From contig DESS01000152.1 in NCBI GenBank assembly GCA_002361335.1, positions 3,601 through 36,054 on the forward strand: a stretch of DNA of 32,454 nt, in the 5' to 3' direction. Shown here in pieces: positions 1-8,372 of this stretch (position 1 is the first letter of the stretch; each line of letters begins with the position of its first letter). The notes beneath the pieces are model-generated. The model searched no databases, was not told where the DNA came from, and saw only the letters and a list, made by a program, of their open reading frames with translations. A program made the position numbers and the translations under genes. Source of the DNA: Richelia sp. UBA3308. Its GTDB lineage: Bacteria > Cyanobacteriota > Cyanobacteriia > Cyanobacteriales > Nostocaceae.

Positions 1-80
1 TCATTACTCGTTACTCGTTACTGTGTACTTGTTACTCATTGACCCCCACAGATATGATAACTTTTTAACCGAACATGATA
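1..80 (-). repeat. Dispersed repeat with STRR tail, copy 1
   Basis: Read on the minus strand, positions 80-51 resemble TATCATGTCCGGTTAAACAG followed by TTATCATATCTGTGGGGG, and then 7-bp style GAGTAAC/GAGTAAT tandem units run to position 1. The same core plus tail occurs at 11075 and 27099. It is non-coding, and the core is itself an imperfect palindrome (TATCATG...TTATCATAT). Confidence 0.7.
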
Positions 81-101
81 TAAGAGCATTTTCTCATGAT
101 G

Positions 102-1493
102 CTACCGCCAAAAAAAGCGATCAGCTTCCCTGGTGCCGAATGCCAATTGCCTGTTTTCCTTGAAGCAGCGATCGCTAAAATAATCTCGGTACAATCCGCA
201 GCTAACTGTGGCTAGATTTCCGATCAAATTTACTAATCCCAAACTTTTTAATTTAAATGCGATCTCTTGTTCTAAATCAACTGCTGTCGTTTCTTTAATT
301 ACTTTTTCAAAACCGTTTGCTAAATGATGATTTTGTTGAAGATGCCACAATTGTTGGTGTAAATGATATTTGAAAATACCAGTATCTGTCGCTGCATTTT
401 CCATTAAATTTGTTAGAGAAATTTTACTATGGGCGCTATGATAAAATGCGAGTCTTACTAAATAAGGAAATCCTCCAGTTATTTCCATCAATTGTTCTAA
501 TTCTGAAGTTAAAATTTGTATTCCATGGCGTTGTGCTAAATCCTCTATCTGGGATGTTGTAAAGGGAGATAATTCAATTGATAATCCGATATTGAACGGC
601 GATCTATTGATTGGCAAAGGAATATAAACATCCGTAGAGTTAACAATTACTAATCGCAATTTTTGCCAAATATCAACATTTTTAGCTGACTCGTGCCAGC
701 TTCGTAATAATGCTAAAAAATCCCGGGCTGTACTTGGATATTCAAATAACTGATTGATTTCATCAAATGCTAATATCACGGGATGGGAAATTTCTTTTAA
801 CAGGTAATTTTCAAAATAAATCCTACAGTTTACCAAAACTCCCATTTCCTCATCCCAGTATTCTTCTAATTTGGATTTTATTCCTAACTGATAAGTAAAG
901 TTAGCACATAACCATCGCAATAATTTTTCAGTTGAAGTCAAAATTTTGGTTTCGGCATTATTTATACTTAAGCTTACGGTTTGATAATTATGAGAACTGC
1001 CATAATCAATAATTCTTGACATTAGGGAAGTTTTTCCCATTTGTCGCGGTGCTTTGATGCGGATTAATGCACCTGGTTTAACAATTTCTTGATAATAAGT
1101 TTTTTCTATATTTCGCTGAATATAAAAGGGAGAAGATAAAGGTACTTGCCCTTCTGGGTATTCTAAATTTATTTTTGGTGATGTTTTAATTAAATTTGAT
1201 TCTTCTACGCAATTGGATGAATTTTTCAATCGTTGTTTTAGTACAGCACAACAATTGGTTCTATTTACTTTTTCTTCTACAGTAGCTGAAATAATTTTCC
1301 ATAAGTTCGGCGCTACGAATTGCTTAATATAAGATTCAGAATAATGATTTTCTTGAGCAATTTGGGCGTAAGTTTTATGAGTTTCGTTAAGAGATTCTTG
1401 TAAGATGACTTTTTGAATAAAACTGAGGGATTTTCCAGTGCGATTGCAAATTAGTTTTTCAGCCAGTTTGATGATTTCTTCAATATTGTTCAT
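102..1493 (-). CDS. VMAP-type HTH plus AAA_35-like ATPase
   Basis: 463 aa. Residues 1-90 resemble the N-terminal helix-turn-helix domain found on vWA-MoxR-associated (VMAP) proteins of cyanobacteria (an inferred match to a pattern such as TYAQIAQENHYSESYIKQ). From about residue 112 there is an AAA_35/STAND-like ATPase: a Walker A-like stretch APRQMGKTSL at 148-157 and a Walker B VILAFDEIN near 238-246. The last about 110 residues look like a winged-helix region (GGFPYLVRLAFYH). Such proteins are predicted signal-sensing NTPases in biological-conflict systems, acting in the cytoplasm. It stands alone, transcribed towards the left edge. The start at 1493 gives a natural N-terminus. Function beyond nucleotide binding is inferred. 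Confidence 0.85.
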   Translation of the reverse strand: MNNIEEIIKLAEKLICNRTGKSLSFIQKVILQESLNETHKTYAQIAQENHYSESYIKQFVAPNLWKIISATVEEKVNRTNCCAVLKQRLKNSSNCVEESNLIKTSPKINLEYPEGQVPLSSPFYIQRNIEKTYYQEIVKPGALIRIKAPRQMGKTSLMSRIIDYGSSHNYQTVSLSINNAETKILTSTEKLLRWLCANFTYQLGIKSKLEEYWDEEMGVLVNCRIYFENYLLKEISHPVILAFDEINQLFEYPSTARDFLALLRSWHESAKNVDIWQKLRLVIVNSTDVYIPLPINRSPFNIGLSIELSPFTTSQIEDLAQRHGIQILTSELEQLMEITGGFPYLVRLAFYHSAHSKISLTNLMENAATDTGIFKYHLHQQLWHLQQNHHLANGFEKVIKETTAVDLEQEIAFKLKSLGLVNLIGNLATVSCGLYRDYFSDRCFKENRQLAFGTREADRFFWR

Positions 1494-1518
1494 CTATAGA
1501 AATCCTAATTTAATACTG

Positions 1519-1634
1519 AACCTGGCGGTTGAAACCGCGTCTACACAAACAAAACCCAACTTCTTGGGTTTAAAAATTATTAGTCCACGCAGGTGGACTT
1601 GGAATGTGTAGTAGTGGTTTCAACCGCCGGAACC
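1519..1634. repeat. Inverted-repeat element with two inner hairpins
   Basis: Outer arms at 1519-1547 and 1605-1634 share GGCGGTTGAAACC and CTACACA as inverted copies. Inside sit two perfect 7-bp stems: AACCCAA/TTGGGTT (1553-1570) and AGTCCAC/GTGGACT (1582-1599). No protein is encoded. It looks like a small non-autonomous repeat lying upstream of the ATPase gene. The rest of the 760-bp gap to the next gene is AT-rich with nothing I recognise apart from the hairpin at 1856. Confidence 0.7.
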
Positions 1635-1855
1635 TAAAAAACATTTAAGAATTATCTCATATTTAAAATTGTATATCAACTGACATTTTGCATAAATTTT
1701 TATTGATGTTTTTTAATCACTCAGTATTAATTAGAAAAGTCTAATTTGGCGATACAGAATAAGTCAACCGATCGATCGGAAATAAGTCAATAAACTAAAA
1801 GTTAGATATATTTAAAGGTCTTAATAGCATTTCTTTATAAAGATGCCCCAAATTC

Positions 1856-1874
1856 AGCCCACCTTGGGTGGGCT
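1856..1874. repeat. Strong 8-bp hairpin
   Basis: AGCCCACC-TTG-GGTGGGCT, followed by TTTGTT. It has terminator-like geometry, but no gene ends just before it on either strand, so it is more likely part of a dispersed repeat than an active terminator. A related GGGTGGG/CCCACCC hairpin lies at 2812. Confidence 0.6.
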
Positions 1875-2255
1875 TTGTTCAATTAGCCCCAGCCTCTCGA
1901 CGGCTGCGGGCGGCTTAGCTTCAGTCTCATAAAGAATTGGTATCAATTTAACAACAATATTTATCAAAAAAATCATTCTATATTGCTTAAATTTATGAAT
2001 TATATGTATTGACAAAATAAACGAGTAGTGTTTTAGTTGGGATTTATTGTATTTATTGCTAAAGGAAGATATTAACTTTATGTATTTTCATACTGTTAAA
2101 AAGTTGAAATAATATTACTTGTCTATAGATGATATCCATCCCGTGATTCTTGTTCTATCTATATCTATCTAAGCTCGAAAAATTCACAACTGAATCACTC
2201 AAATCGTCTTAAAGATATTAAATTACTCGTTTTTTTGTTCATAAAGAGTTTATCA

Positions 2256-2699
2256 ATGTTTCAAATACTTAAATCTCTTGCCATGCTCGTCACTGTAGTT
2301 TTCCTTACTACATTCTTTGCAGTTAGCGACGCTTACGCTGAAGATTTCATTTGCAATCTAAATATTGTCGATGATTCATGTGCACATACTATAAAAACTG
2401 GTGAGAAAATCACAGCCTTTCTTGATGGTCAAGAACAATCAGTGACTGTTAAAGGAATAGATGAAAGTTCCGACTACGGAACAACTCTCCAAGTTTTTAT
2501 AGATGACGAGAAAGAACCAGATTTAACGGCTCGTCCCGATGGACAATTTATCTATACGTACAAATCTCCATATGCTAGAAAGTTGGTTGTAGAAAATAAA
2601 TCGCAGAACTATGGAGTCCCGGCAAAGGTGTATATCAAAGAAAATGATGCTGAAGATACAGCAGATTTCCTAATTTTTAATCCAGATTATAGATTTTAA
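2256..2699 (+). CDS. Small secreted protein of unknown function
   Basis: 147 aa from ATG 2256, preferred over an upstream TTG at 2235 because AAAGAG lies 8 bases before it and the protein then opens with a clean signal peptide: a hydrophobic run over residues 7-23, then a likely cleavage after DAYA. The mature part is about 115 residues, acidic, and has two cysteines 10 residues apart near its N-terminus (ICNLN... DSCAH), suggesting a disulfide in the periplasm or outside. The rest is mostly predicted beta strand. I recognise no family. It is flanked by long non-coding DNA, so it is probably monocistronic. Confidence 0.75.
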   Translation: MFQILKSLAMLVTVVFLTTFFAVSDAYAEDFICNLNIVDDSCAHTIKTGEKITAFLDGQEQSVTVKGIDESSDYGTTLQVFIDDEKEPDLTARPDGQFIYTYKSPYARKLVVENKSQNYGVPAKVYIKENDAEDTADFLIFNPDYRF

Positions 2700-2811
2700 T
2701 CCAGATTAACAATCCATTTTCCGGTCTTGATTTTTCCGGTGGCTGAAGTTCAAAGCCATATAAAACATGATTGCCCATAGACTCCTCTAGGCAATCTCTT
2801 AAAATTACTAC

Positions 2812-2836
2812 AGGGTGGGTATTCATTGCCCACCCT
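2812..2836. repeat. 8-bp hairpin downstream of the secreted-protein gene
   Basis: AGGGTGGG (2812-2819) pairs with CCCACCCT (2829-2836), then ATTTAG. It could help end the transcript of the gene stopping at 2699, but it is 113 bases away and its T-tract is weak. Confidence 0.5.
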
Positions 2837-2879
2837 ATTTAGTAAGAAGCCAACAAGTAGTGTGAGTTAACTAACCTGA

Positions 2880-2954
2880 GTTCGAGTTAAACAGATTGAT
2901 CCCGCAGCGGCTTCAGCTTGGGCTGCTGCACAACAAAATAAATTTTGGCAATAC
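2880..2954 (+). pseudogene. DsbA-like oxidoreductase, left fragment
   Basis: One frame reads IDPAAASAWAAAQQNKFWQY directly up to 2954, matching the conserved helical segment of DsbA/thioredoxin-fold proteins that precedes a His-Asp-Ala-Leu-Phe motif. That motif opens the right fragment at 4928. A stop lies immediately upstream (2877-2879), and the N-terminal third with the CxxC active site is not in the preceding sequence, so the gene was already 5'-truncated or was rearranged. The insertion element 2955-4927 separates the two halves. Confidence 0.8.
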
Positions 2955-2979
2955 CTAAAATAACGTGGGACAAAGATAG

Positions 2980-3000
2980 CCGCGTCTATTTATAGCGCGG
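2980..3000. repeat. Left-end subterminal hairpin of the IS
   Basis: CCGCG (2980-2984) pairs with CGCGG (2996-3000) around an 11-base loop, 25 bases inside the left end. Same stem as the right-end hairpin. Confidence 0.7.
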
Positions 3001-3022
3001 TGGAATTTGGACTCAGGCAAAT

Positions 3023-3220
3023 TTATTTGCCGTCAACATCATGAACTAATATTGCTATGCACTCTCTTAGCCGTTCCTGCCAGTTGTCCATTAATTTTAA
3101 TTTAGCTTTCTGGGATTCGGAAACTCTTAAATTAATCAATGCTGTTAAAGGTTCATCTCTATCAGTTGTAAACCCGACTTTATTACCTTTTTCAAATTTA
3201 CCCCAGTTATCTCTTGACAT
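3023..3220 (-). CDS. 65-aa protein divergent from tnpB
   Basis: The reading frame opens with MSRDNWGKFEKGN and has a core LRVSESQKAKLKLMDNWQERLR that resembles the strand-helix start of ribbon-helix-helix DNA-binding proteins. The start codon lies only 13 bases from the chosen tnpB start, head to head, so the two would share one very short promoter region. I believe similar small proteins accompany cyanobacterial tnpB genes, but I cannot check. A role as a repressor of tnpB or as an element accessory protein is inference. Confidence 0.6.
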   Translation of the reverse strand: MSRDNWGKFEKGNKVGFTTDRDEPLTALINLRVSESQKAKLKLMDNWQERLRECIAILVHDVDGK

Positions 3221-3233
3221 TTTATACTCCGGT

Positions 3234-4910
3234 ATGTATACTAGTAACTGTAAGGTAATTGAAGAGGTCGGTCAAGTGCCAAGAAAAACTACTCCATCGT
3301 TTGTAACTGAAATCCCACTGATAGTTAACAGTGTTGATAATAGGGAATTAGAAGCTAGGTTCCATGCAGGACAGCAATTACTTAATGCTGTTTTAGGCGA
3401 AGCTATGATTCGGATGGAGTTGGTTAGAAACTCAAAATTTTACCTACAAGCCAAGCAATTAAAAGGGGACAATAACAAAGCACAGCGCAAGAAATTATTT
3501 GAAGAAGCTAGAAAGTTACATAGATTTTCTGATTACGAATTACAGAGTTTCGCGGCTTTAACAGCTAAGAAAAGTAAGTGGATAGAAGATAAACTTGATG
3601 CCCAAGTTATTCAAAAATTAGGAACAAGAGCGTTTAAAGCTGTTGAGAAAGTTTTATTCGGTAAAGCAAAAAGGATTCGGTTCAAAGCCTTTGACCGTTT
3701 TAAATCTGTAGAAGGTAAAACTAACAAACAAGGTCTACGTTGGACTCTACGGCAAACTAAGCGAGCAGAAACAATAGGTAAAAAGTCCGACTATTCTAAT
3801 AAAATTAAATGCTCCGAATATGTTTTCTCTTGGGTTGGACTAGAGTTAAAACCCATGATAGATTGGTTCGACCCGATAGTAGCTCATGGTCTTAATTCTC
3901 CAATTAAATATTGTCGTTTAGTATGGCGACGTTTAAACGGTAAAAAGCGATGGTTTCTACAACTAATTAATGAAGGTTTACCCTACCAAAAACCTAAAAA
4001 TTACATAACAGAAGGTTTGGTGGGTTTGGATTTGAATATATCCAACATTGCTTTTGTAGCAGATAATAAAGCTGGTTTATTGCCATTTGCCGATAAAGTT
4101 CCTACTTTTGAAAAAGAAATAAAAGGTACTCAGCGGAGAATGCAACGCACTCAACGGATGCATAACCCTGATAACTACGAGCCAGACTTTGAGAAAAAAG
4201 TAGGTAATAAAACCGTAGTTAAAAAAGGCAAGGTTCGTAAAGGTAAAAAAGTATGGAACAACTCGAAGAATTATCTAAAACTCCGCCGCAAAAAGGCAGA
4301 TTTAGAACGCCGCAAGGCTAGTTACGCTAAATCCCAAAACCGTGGTTTGGTTAACGAACTATTGCGGCACGGTAATAACTTTAAAACCGAAAATGTCTCG
4401 GTTAAAGGTTGGCACAGACGATATGGAAAAGCAATTTCTGCCAAGTCGCCAGGTTTTTTCCAGTCAGAGTTGACCCGCAAGGCTGAAAGTGCTGGTGGGC
4501 AACTAGTTAAGTTTTCGACTAAGAAGACAGCGTTGTCTCAAACCCATCTTGATGGCTCACGTATCAAGAAGAGCCTGTCCCAGCGCATCCATGAGGATGT
4601 AACGGGCATTCGGATGCATAGAGACATTTTTAGCGCCTATCTCAGTCGATTCGTTCATGATGATTTGCTTCTCATTGAAGATGCTGCTACTCAGTATCCA
4701 GCAACGGAGCCGTTGTTGGTTGAGGGATGGGAAGAATATCGAAAAGCTGCAATTAAAGTAGGCGAGTCTGAAATTAGGAACAGTCATGTTTCCTTAGAGC
4801 GGCTTTCAACCGAGGGTCTTTCAACAAACAAACTTGTTGGAAGTGCAACCAGCCAGATAGTCAATAAGGACGACAAGCTGGAAGTAATGCCCGAACCCGC
4901 GTCACTTTAG
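3234..4910 (+). CDS. tnpB: TnpB-family RNA-guided nuclease (transposon-encoded)
   Basis: 558 aa from ATG 3234. The frame is open further upstream, but that part is antisense to the 65-aa gene and does not look like TnpB. RuvC-like catalytic residues are present: Asp266 in VGLDLNIS, Glu386 in KTENVSVKG, Asp464 in MHRDIFSAYL. Between the second and third motifs, where TnpB proteins usually carry a four-cysteine zinc ribbon, this one reads LSQTHLDGS...RIHEDVTG with no cysteines, so the ribbon is lost or replaced. TnpB cuts DNA guided by an RNA made from the element's right end, and helps the element persist. The last codons run into the right-end hairpin, the expected place for that RNA. Confidence 0.85.
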   Translation: MYTSNCKVIEEVGQVPRKTTPSFVTEIPLIVNSVDNRELEARFHAGQQLLNAVLGEAMIRMELVRNSKFYLQAKQLKGDNNKAQRKKLFEEARKLHRFSDYELQSFAALTAKKSKWIEDKLDAQVIQKLGTRAFKAVEKVLFGKAKRIRFKAFDRFKSVEGKTNKQGLRWTLRQTKRAETIGKKSDYSNKIKCSEYVFSWVGLELKPMIDWFDPIVAHGLNSPIKYCRLVWRRLNGKKRWFLQLINEGLPYQKPKNYITEGLVGLDLNISNIAFVADNKAGLLPFADKVPTFEKEIKGTQRRMQRTQRMHNPDNYEPDFEKKVGNKTVVKKGKVRKGKKVWNNSKNYLKLRRKKADLERRKASYAKSQNRGLVNELLRHGNNFKTENVSVKGWHRRYGKAISAKSPGFFQSELTRKAESAGGQLVKFSTKKTALSQTHLDGSRIKKSLSQRIHEDVTGIRMHRDIFSAYLSRFVHDDLLLIEDAATQYPATEPLLVEGWEEYRKAAIKVGESEIRNSHVSLERLSTEGLSTNKLVGSATSQIVNKDDKLEVMPEPASL

Positions 4911-4917
4911 TGCGCGG
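4897..4917. repeat. Right-end subterminal hairpin of the IS
   Basis: CCGCG-T-CAC-TTTA-GTG-CGCGG, overlapping the tnpB stop codon, 10 bases inside the right end. It probably also forms the 3' part of the guide RNA scaffold (inferred). Confidence 0.75.
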
Positions 4918-4927
4918 AGTGGCTCAG

Positions 4928-5218
4928 CATGATGCTTTATTTAAACAGCAAGAAAACTTAGGAGAATCTTTGTATGTAGCCACCGCTGAAAAATTGGGAC
5001 TTGATATGGAACAATTCAATCGCGATAAGCGAAGCTTGATGCCTTCGGCATTACGCAATAGTTCCCAAGCCCAAGCCGCAATTGAACAAGATATGCAACT
5101 GGCAAACAAATTAGGCATAAATGGAACACCTTTCTTTGTCATGAAAGATAAAACATTTTCTGGAGCAGTTGAGTTATCGGAATTTGAAAAATTGTTGGCT
5201 GAAGTTAGTCAATCGTAA
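4928..5218 (+). pseudogene. DsbA-like oxidoreductase, right fragment
   Basis: The host frame resumes as HDALFKQQENLGESLYVATA and runs to a natural end at 5218. It carries the cis-proline loop INGTPFF that faces the active site in DsbA-like thiol oxidoreductases. The catalytic CxxC half is missing. Codons at 5027-5053 encode an inserted peptide (KRSLMPSAL region) shared with the adhesin pseudogene near 8830. A frame from 4910 could give a 102-aa product, but without the active site it should not be an oxidoreductase. Confidence 0.85.
5027..5053 (+). repeat. 27-bp insert splitting a HIP1 octamer (in frame)
   Basis: Flanks read GCGAT before and CGC after; removing the 27 bases leaves GCGATCGC and a continuous dsbA frame. 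The insert is nearly identical (25 of 27) to 8817-8843 on the other strand, and contains the palindrome ATGCCTTCGGCAT. Confidence 0.75.
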
Positions 5219-5472
5219 GTAAATAGGAATTTAGAGGCAAAAGGGACTCACTGTTGTTCATCATGAAACTATACTGTTAACTTTTGATACCTGAAGTAAG
5301 CATTTTCAGTATAATTATTGATTAATAATCGGGAAAATAGAAATGAATAATGTTTTGATTAATACTTATTCGCTGTCAAAGCTTCTGCCTTTTTTGTAAA
5401 TACAACTTTTCTGTGTAACGAAGTGTAAAGCATCATTGTCCAATCTCTGACAAAATTTAAAATCCCAAATAC

Positions 5473-5925
5473 CTACAAATACCGGGATAAACTCAACTTA
5501 AACCCCGGCAACAAACTTTCACCAGACAACTCCGTGGGAAGACTTCTTACTTCCACATCAACCCCCTGACGATAAACTTCAACCTGCTGCTCTTGGGGAT
5601 TAATCAACCACCCCAATTTAACTCCAGCATCCATATATTCGAGCATTTTCTCACGCAGCATTTCCAAATCATCCGTCGCTGACCTTAACTCGATGATAAA
5701 ATCCGGTGCAATGGGGGGAAATTTACGTCTTTGTTCCGGTGTCAGTGATTCCCAACGTTCCTTTTTAATCCAAGCAGCATCAGGAGAACGATTTGCACCA
5801 TTGGGTAATTTAAATACAGTAGAAGAACTAAAAGTATAACCGAGAGCAGTTTGTCGATTCCAAATTCCCAAATCGATAATTAAATCAGCTTCCCGATTGC
5901 CGCGATCGCCTCCCACTGGTGGCAT
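5473..5925 (-). pseudogene. Uma2-family endonuclease, 5'-truncated
   Basis: 150 aa from ATG 5925, starting at MPPVGGDRGNREADL. Uma2 (DUF820) proteins are PD-(D/E)xK-fold, about 185-200 aa, and normally carry 35-45 residues before this point. The same frame does continue upstream as QFERTKTGDLII, typical Uma2 sequence, but hits a stop near 5967 with no start codon, so the N-terminus is broken. Core motifs are kept: SPDAAWI near 47-53 and PDFIIELRSATDDL near 74-87, then the usual GWLINPQEQQVEVYR. Uma2 genes are very abundant in cyanobacteria and their biological role is unclear. The short form might fold, but I treat it as decayed. Confidence 0.75.
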
Positions 5926-6086
5926 AATAATTAAATCTCCCGTTTTCGTGCGTTCAAACTGATGTTACTAAATATTAAGTTTGCTGGACAATATAGGACG
6001 TTAAGTAGAAATAATTGATTAGTAAATCGTTTATGTAATGTCCAATAAATATGTTTCAGATATAAATCCAAAATCCCGGCATCGAG

Positions 6087-7106
6087 ATGAGATCAGTAGA
6101 AGATTTACGCGAAGTAGGAAACAGGTTATTAAATGAAGGCGACTATGAATCGGCATTCGAGTGCTTTGATGAACTATTAGAACTTCAACCCGAATCCATG
6201 GAAGCAACCATTGGTGCTGCAACTGCTCTTAATGGTTTAGAAGAATATTCCGATTCGGTGGAGATGATTGAAGAAGCGATCGCAATTGAACCGGATAATT
6301 ATCAATTATTATCAATCAAAGCACAAGCTTTACATGGATTGAAGCAATATGAGCAAGCCCTTTCTTGTTATCAAAGAGCGCTGGAGTTAAATCCACCACC
6401 AGAAGTTTTATGTGTAATTTGGAATTATAAATCGATTTTATTTTATGATTATGGTCGATATCAAGAATCTATTGAAGCAATTAATAAAGCATTAGAATTA
6501 AATTTAGACTCATCTAAAGTTGGGGATGCCATTTATTTACAAGCTCGTTGTTATGCTTCCTTGCAACAAGATGGGTATTCTTTGGCATCTTTCAAAATAG
6601 CTTTGGAATTAAAACCAAGTTTGAAAGTTTGGATTAGAAAAGCTCCTGATTGGAATCGTTTTTATTCAGATACCAGATTTCAAGCCATTGTCGGAACACA
6701 AGTTACTCAAGATTCCGTTGAGCAGTTTTTTAATCAACTTCGGCAAAGCCCTTTGGGGGAATATGCTTTTATTCATAATTTCCCAGATAAGCATGAAGAT
6801 GTAATTGATCAGTTTTGGGCTGGAGATTTAGATCAATTCCCCGATAACGTTCAAGAAGCTTTTAATTTTTATAAAACGATTGTCGAAGATGGAGACTTTG
6901 GTTCTGTTCGTGTTTATAAATATTCTTCAGGGATTGTTCCAATATATGTAGTTGGTGTTCACACAGATGGCGACGATGGCTATATTGAAATATACAGTCA
7001 AACAGGTGAACCGATCGCTTGCGGAAGGTATGATTGGGATGTAATAAATTGGTGCGATCGCGAAACTACTCGCGAACCTTTATATGAGATGATACGAAAT
7101 TCATAA
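6087..7106 (+). CDS. TPR protein with an unassigned C-terminal domain
   Basis: 339 aa. Residues 1-185 are four to five tetratricopeptide repeats (for example ALSCYQRALELNP, ESIEAINKALELN), a protein-protein interaction scaffold. After a linker (APDWNRFYSD) residues 205-339 form a separate acidic domain with motifs GEYAFIHNFPDKHEDVIDQF and GVHTDGDDGYIEIYSQTGEP that I cannot assign to a family. There is no signal peptide, so it is probably cytoplasmic. It is convergent with the DUF4231 gene, with dispersed repeats between them. A HIP1 octamer lies in the coding sequence. Confidence 0.75.
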   Translation: MRSVEDLREVGNRLLNEGDYESAFECFDELLELQPESMEATIGAATALNGLEEYSDSVEMIEEAIAIEPDNYQLLSIKAQALHGLKQYEQALSCYQRALELNPPPEVLCVIWNYKSILFYDYGRYQESIEAINKALELNLDSSKVGDAIYLQARCYASLQQDGYSLASFKIALELKPSLKVWIRKAPDWNRFYSDTRFQAIVGTQVTQDSVEQFFNQLRQSPLGEYAFIHNFPDKHEDVIDQFWAGDLDQFPDNVQEAFNFYKTIVEDGDFGSVRVYKYSSGIVPIYVVGVHTDGDDGYIEIYSQTGEPIACGRYDWDVINWCDRETTREPLYEMIRNS

Positions 7107-7158
7107 AATACAGCATTTTGTAAGTAGATCGGGTACCGCAAAAATTTTATAAAACTCT

Positions 7159-7235
7159 TGTGGTACGGAGAGCAGCGCGGTCTTGGGGGTCTCCCCCATG
7201 AGCGACTGCGGAGCATCCCTGCCCGTGATAATGTA
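7159..7235. repeat. Dispersed repeat with a second palindrome nested inside
   Basis: The halves CTTGTGGTACGG and GCATCCCTGCCCGT are adjacent in the copy at 22739 but here are separated by about 44 bases containing TGGGGGTCTCCCCCA. The repeat family CTTGTGGTACGGGCATCCCT also occurs at 26305 in reverse. Confidence 0.6.
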
Positions 7236-7264
7236 CCTCATGACTCGGAAATTTGCTGTATCTA

Positions 7265-7288
7265 GAGACTACGCTGCGGAGTAGTCTC
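7265..7288. repeat. Hairpin between convergent genes
   Basis: GAGACTAC (7265-7272) pairs with GTAGTCTC (7281-7288). It lies just past the end of the DUF4231 gene and could slow transcription from both sides, but it has no T-tract. Confidence 0.45.
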
Positions 7289-7302
7289 CATAGATATTAA
7301 TC

Positions 7303-8154
7303 CTAAAAAGCTTCTTCGGTTACTAATAACTTAGATTCTTCTGGTTGTTCAGTTTGATTTTCATCCTTTTTCAAGCTACTAGTTTCTTGTATTTGCTTGA
7401 GATGAATATTATTTACTTGGGTAATAAAGTTTTCGATTGATTTCTTCGCCTTTCTTTCTTGTTCGTTTTCGTTGATTGAGTCATAGCACCGGTATAATGG
7501 ACTAATTCCCAAGACAAACTTTTCTTGTTCAGCTTCTAATAATTCAACGGTTGTATTAGCAGAAATCCAATTTTCCTGAAAAGGGAAGGAAGTGACAATA
7601 CTAGCAACTATAGAAGCAACTGCAGGAAAAATTACAGGCAGCCATTTTAGCCAACTGTCACTTGCTTGTATTTTGTCAACCAAGACTAAAATTGGTGTCA
7701 CCCCAGACAAAACAATTGTTCCGATTTGCAAACCATAGTAGAGATTTCTCGATGTTGCTCGAGTTTTCTTGTAATCGTTAATCAATTCTTGAGCATACCC
7801 TAAAGCCTTTTCTCTTGCTGGTACTATTGGATTTATCTTTTTCTGATTATTCATCAAATAAAGTTCGGCTTTTTGGTGCATTATATTTTGATAAGCAGTT
7901 TGACGAGCATTTTGAGATATTTGTAAATCGATCAGGAACAGAAACAAAAATAATCCTAGAGAAATAGCAGTAGCGATAGTAATTTTAGGATTGTCTGGGA
8001 GAGTAAGAGTTATAATACCGCAACCCACAAAAGTAGCTAAACTTAAATACTCAATTACTTTCAGGGGTAAGGATTTTTTTTGATTCGATGAAGAGGATGA
8101 TATTGGTTGGATATCATCAATTTTAATTTGGTTATTTTCCTCTAAATTATTCAT
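7303..8154 (-). CDS. DUF4231/SLATT-like membrane protein
   Basis: 283 aa. Hydrophobic segments at about 37-53 and 57-77, then a second pair at about 140-162 and 172-190. The second half has the DUF4231 signature: ALGYAQELINDYKKTRATSRN before the membrane pair, FPFQENWISANTTVELLEAE after it, and a helical tail (AKKSIENFITQVNNI). DUF4231 is related to SLATT domains, predicted pore-forming or membrane effectors in nucleotide-signal conflict systems. The role here is therefore inferred. It is monocistronic, with AT-rich DNA upstream, and ends in an acidic tail (TEQPEESKLLVTEEAF). Confidence 0.8.
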   Translation of the reverse strand: MNNLEENNQIKIDDIQPISSSSSNQKKSLPLKVIEYLSLATFVGCGIITLTLPDNPKITIATAISLGLFLFLFLIDLQISQNARQTAYQNIMHQKAELYLMNNQKKINPIVPAREKALGYAQELINDYKKTRATSRNLYYGLQIGTIVLSGVTPILVLVDKIQASDSWLKWLPVIFPAVASIVASIVTSFPFQENWISANTTVELLEAEQEKFVLGISPLYRCYDSINENEQERKAKKSIENFITQVNNIHLKQIQETSSLKKDENQTEQPEESKLLVTEEAF

Positions 8155-8372
8155 GATTCACTCCTAAATTAAACTAATTTATCTGGTATTATGTTTGATT
8201 ACCTATTCCAGGTTTAACTAATTTTAAAGTTGATGTCAAGGGCTTTCACGGGGTGAAAACTATACCTAAAAGTAGATAATGATTATTAATGGTTATCTTA
8301 AATACGGGTAAATACAATTTGGATTTTTAACAATAAAAAATCCGTTTTGGAGAATAAAAATATGAATCCCTA

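Larger units (their letters stand above)
2955..4927 (+). mobile_element. tnpB-only IS200/IS605-type element
   Basis: About 1.97 kb, inserted in the dsbA-like gene: the host reads ...FWQY before it and HDALF after it. Subterminal hairpins with the same CCGCG/CGCGG stem lie near both ends, as in this single-strand transposing family. It encodes a TnpB-type nuclease and a divergent 65-aa protein, and no Y1 transposase (TnpA), so it would need TnpA in trans. The left flank ends AATAC. I see no target duplication, as expected for the family. Ends are placed from the interrupted host gene and could shift by one or two bases. Confidence 0.85.

Noticed and set aside
1856..1874. Transcription terminator
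   Set aside because: Good hairpin, but neither neighbouring gene ends before it.
3057..3233. Longer N-terminus for TnpB from ATG 3057
   Set aside because: This stretch is antisense to the 65-aa gene, and its translation does not resemble TnpB; ATG 3234 is a better start.
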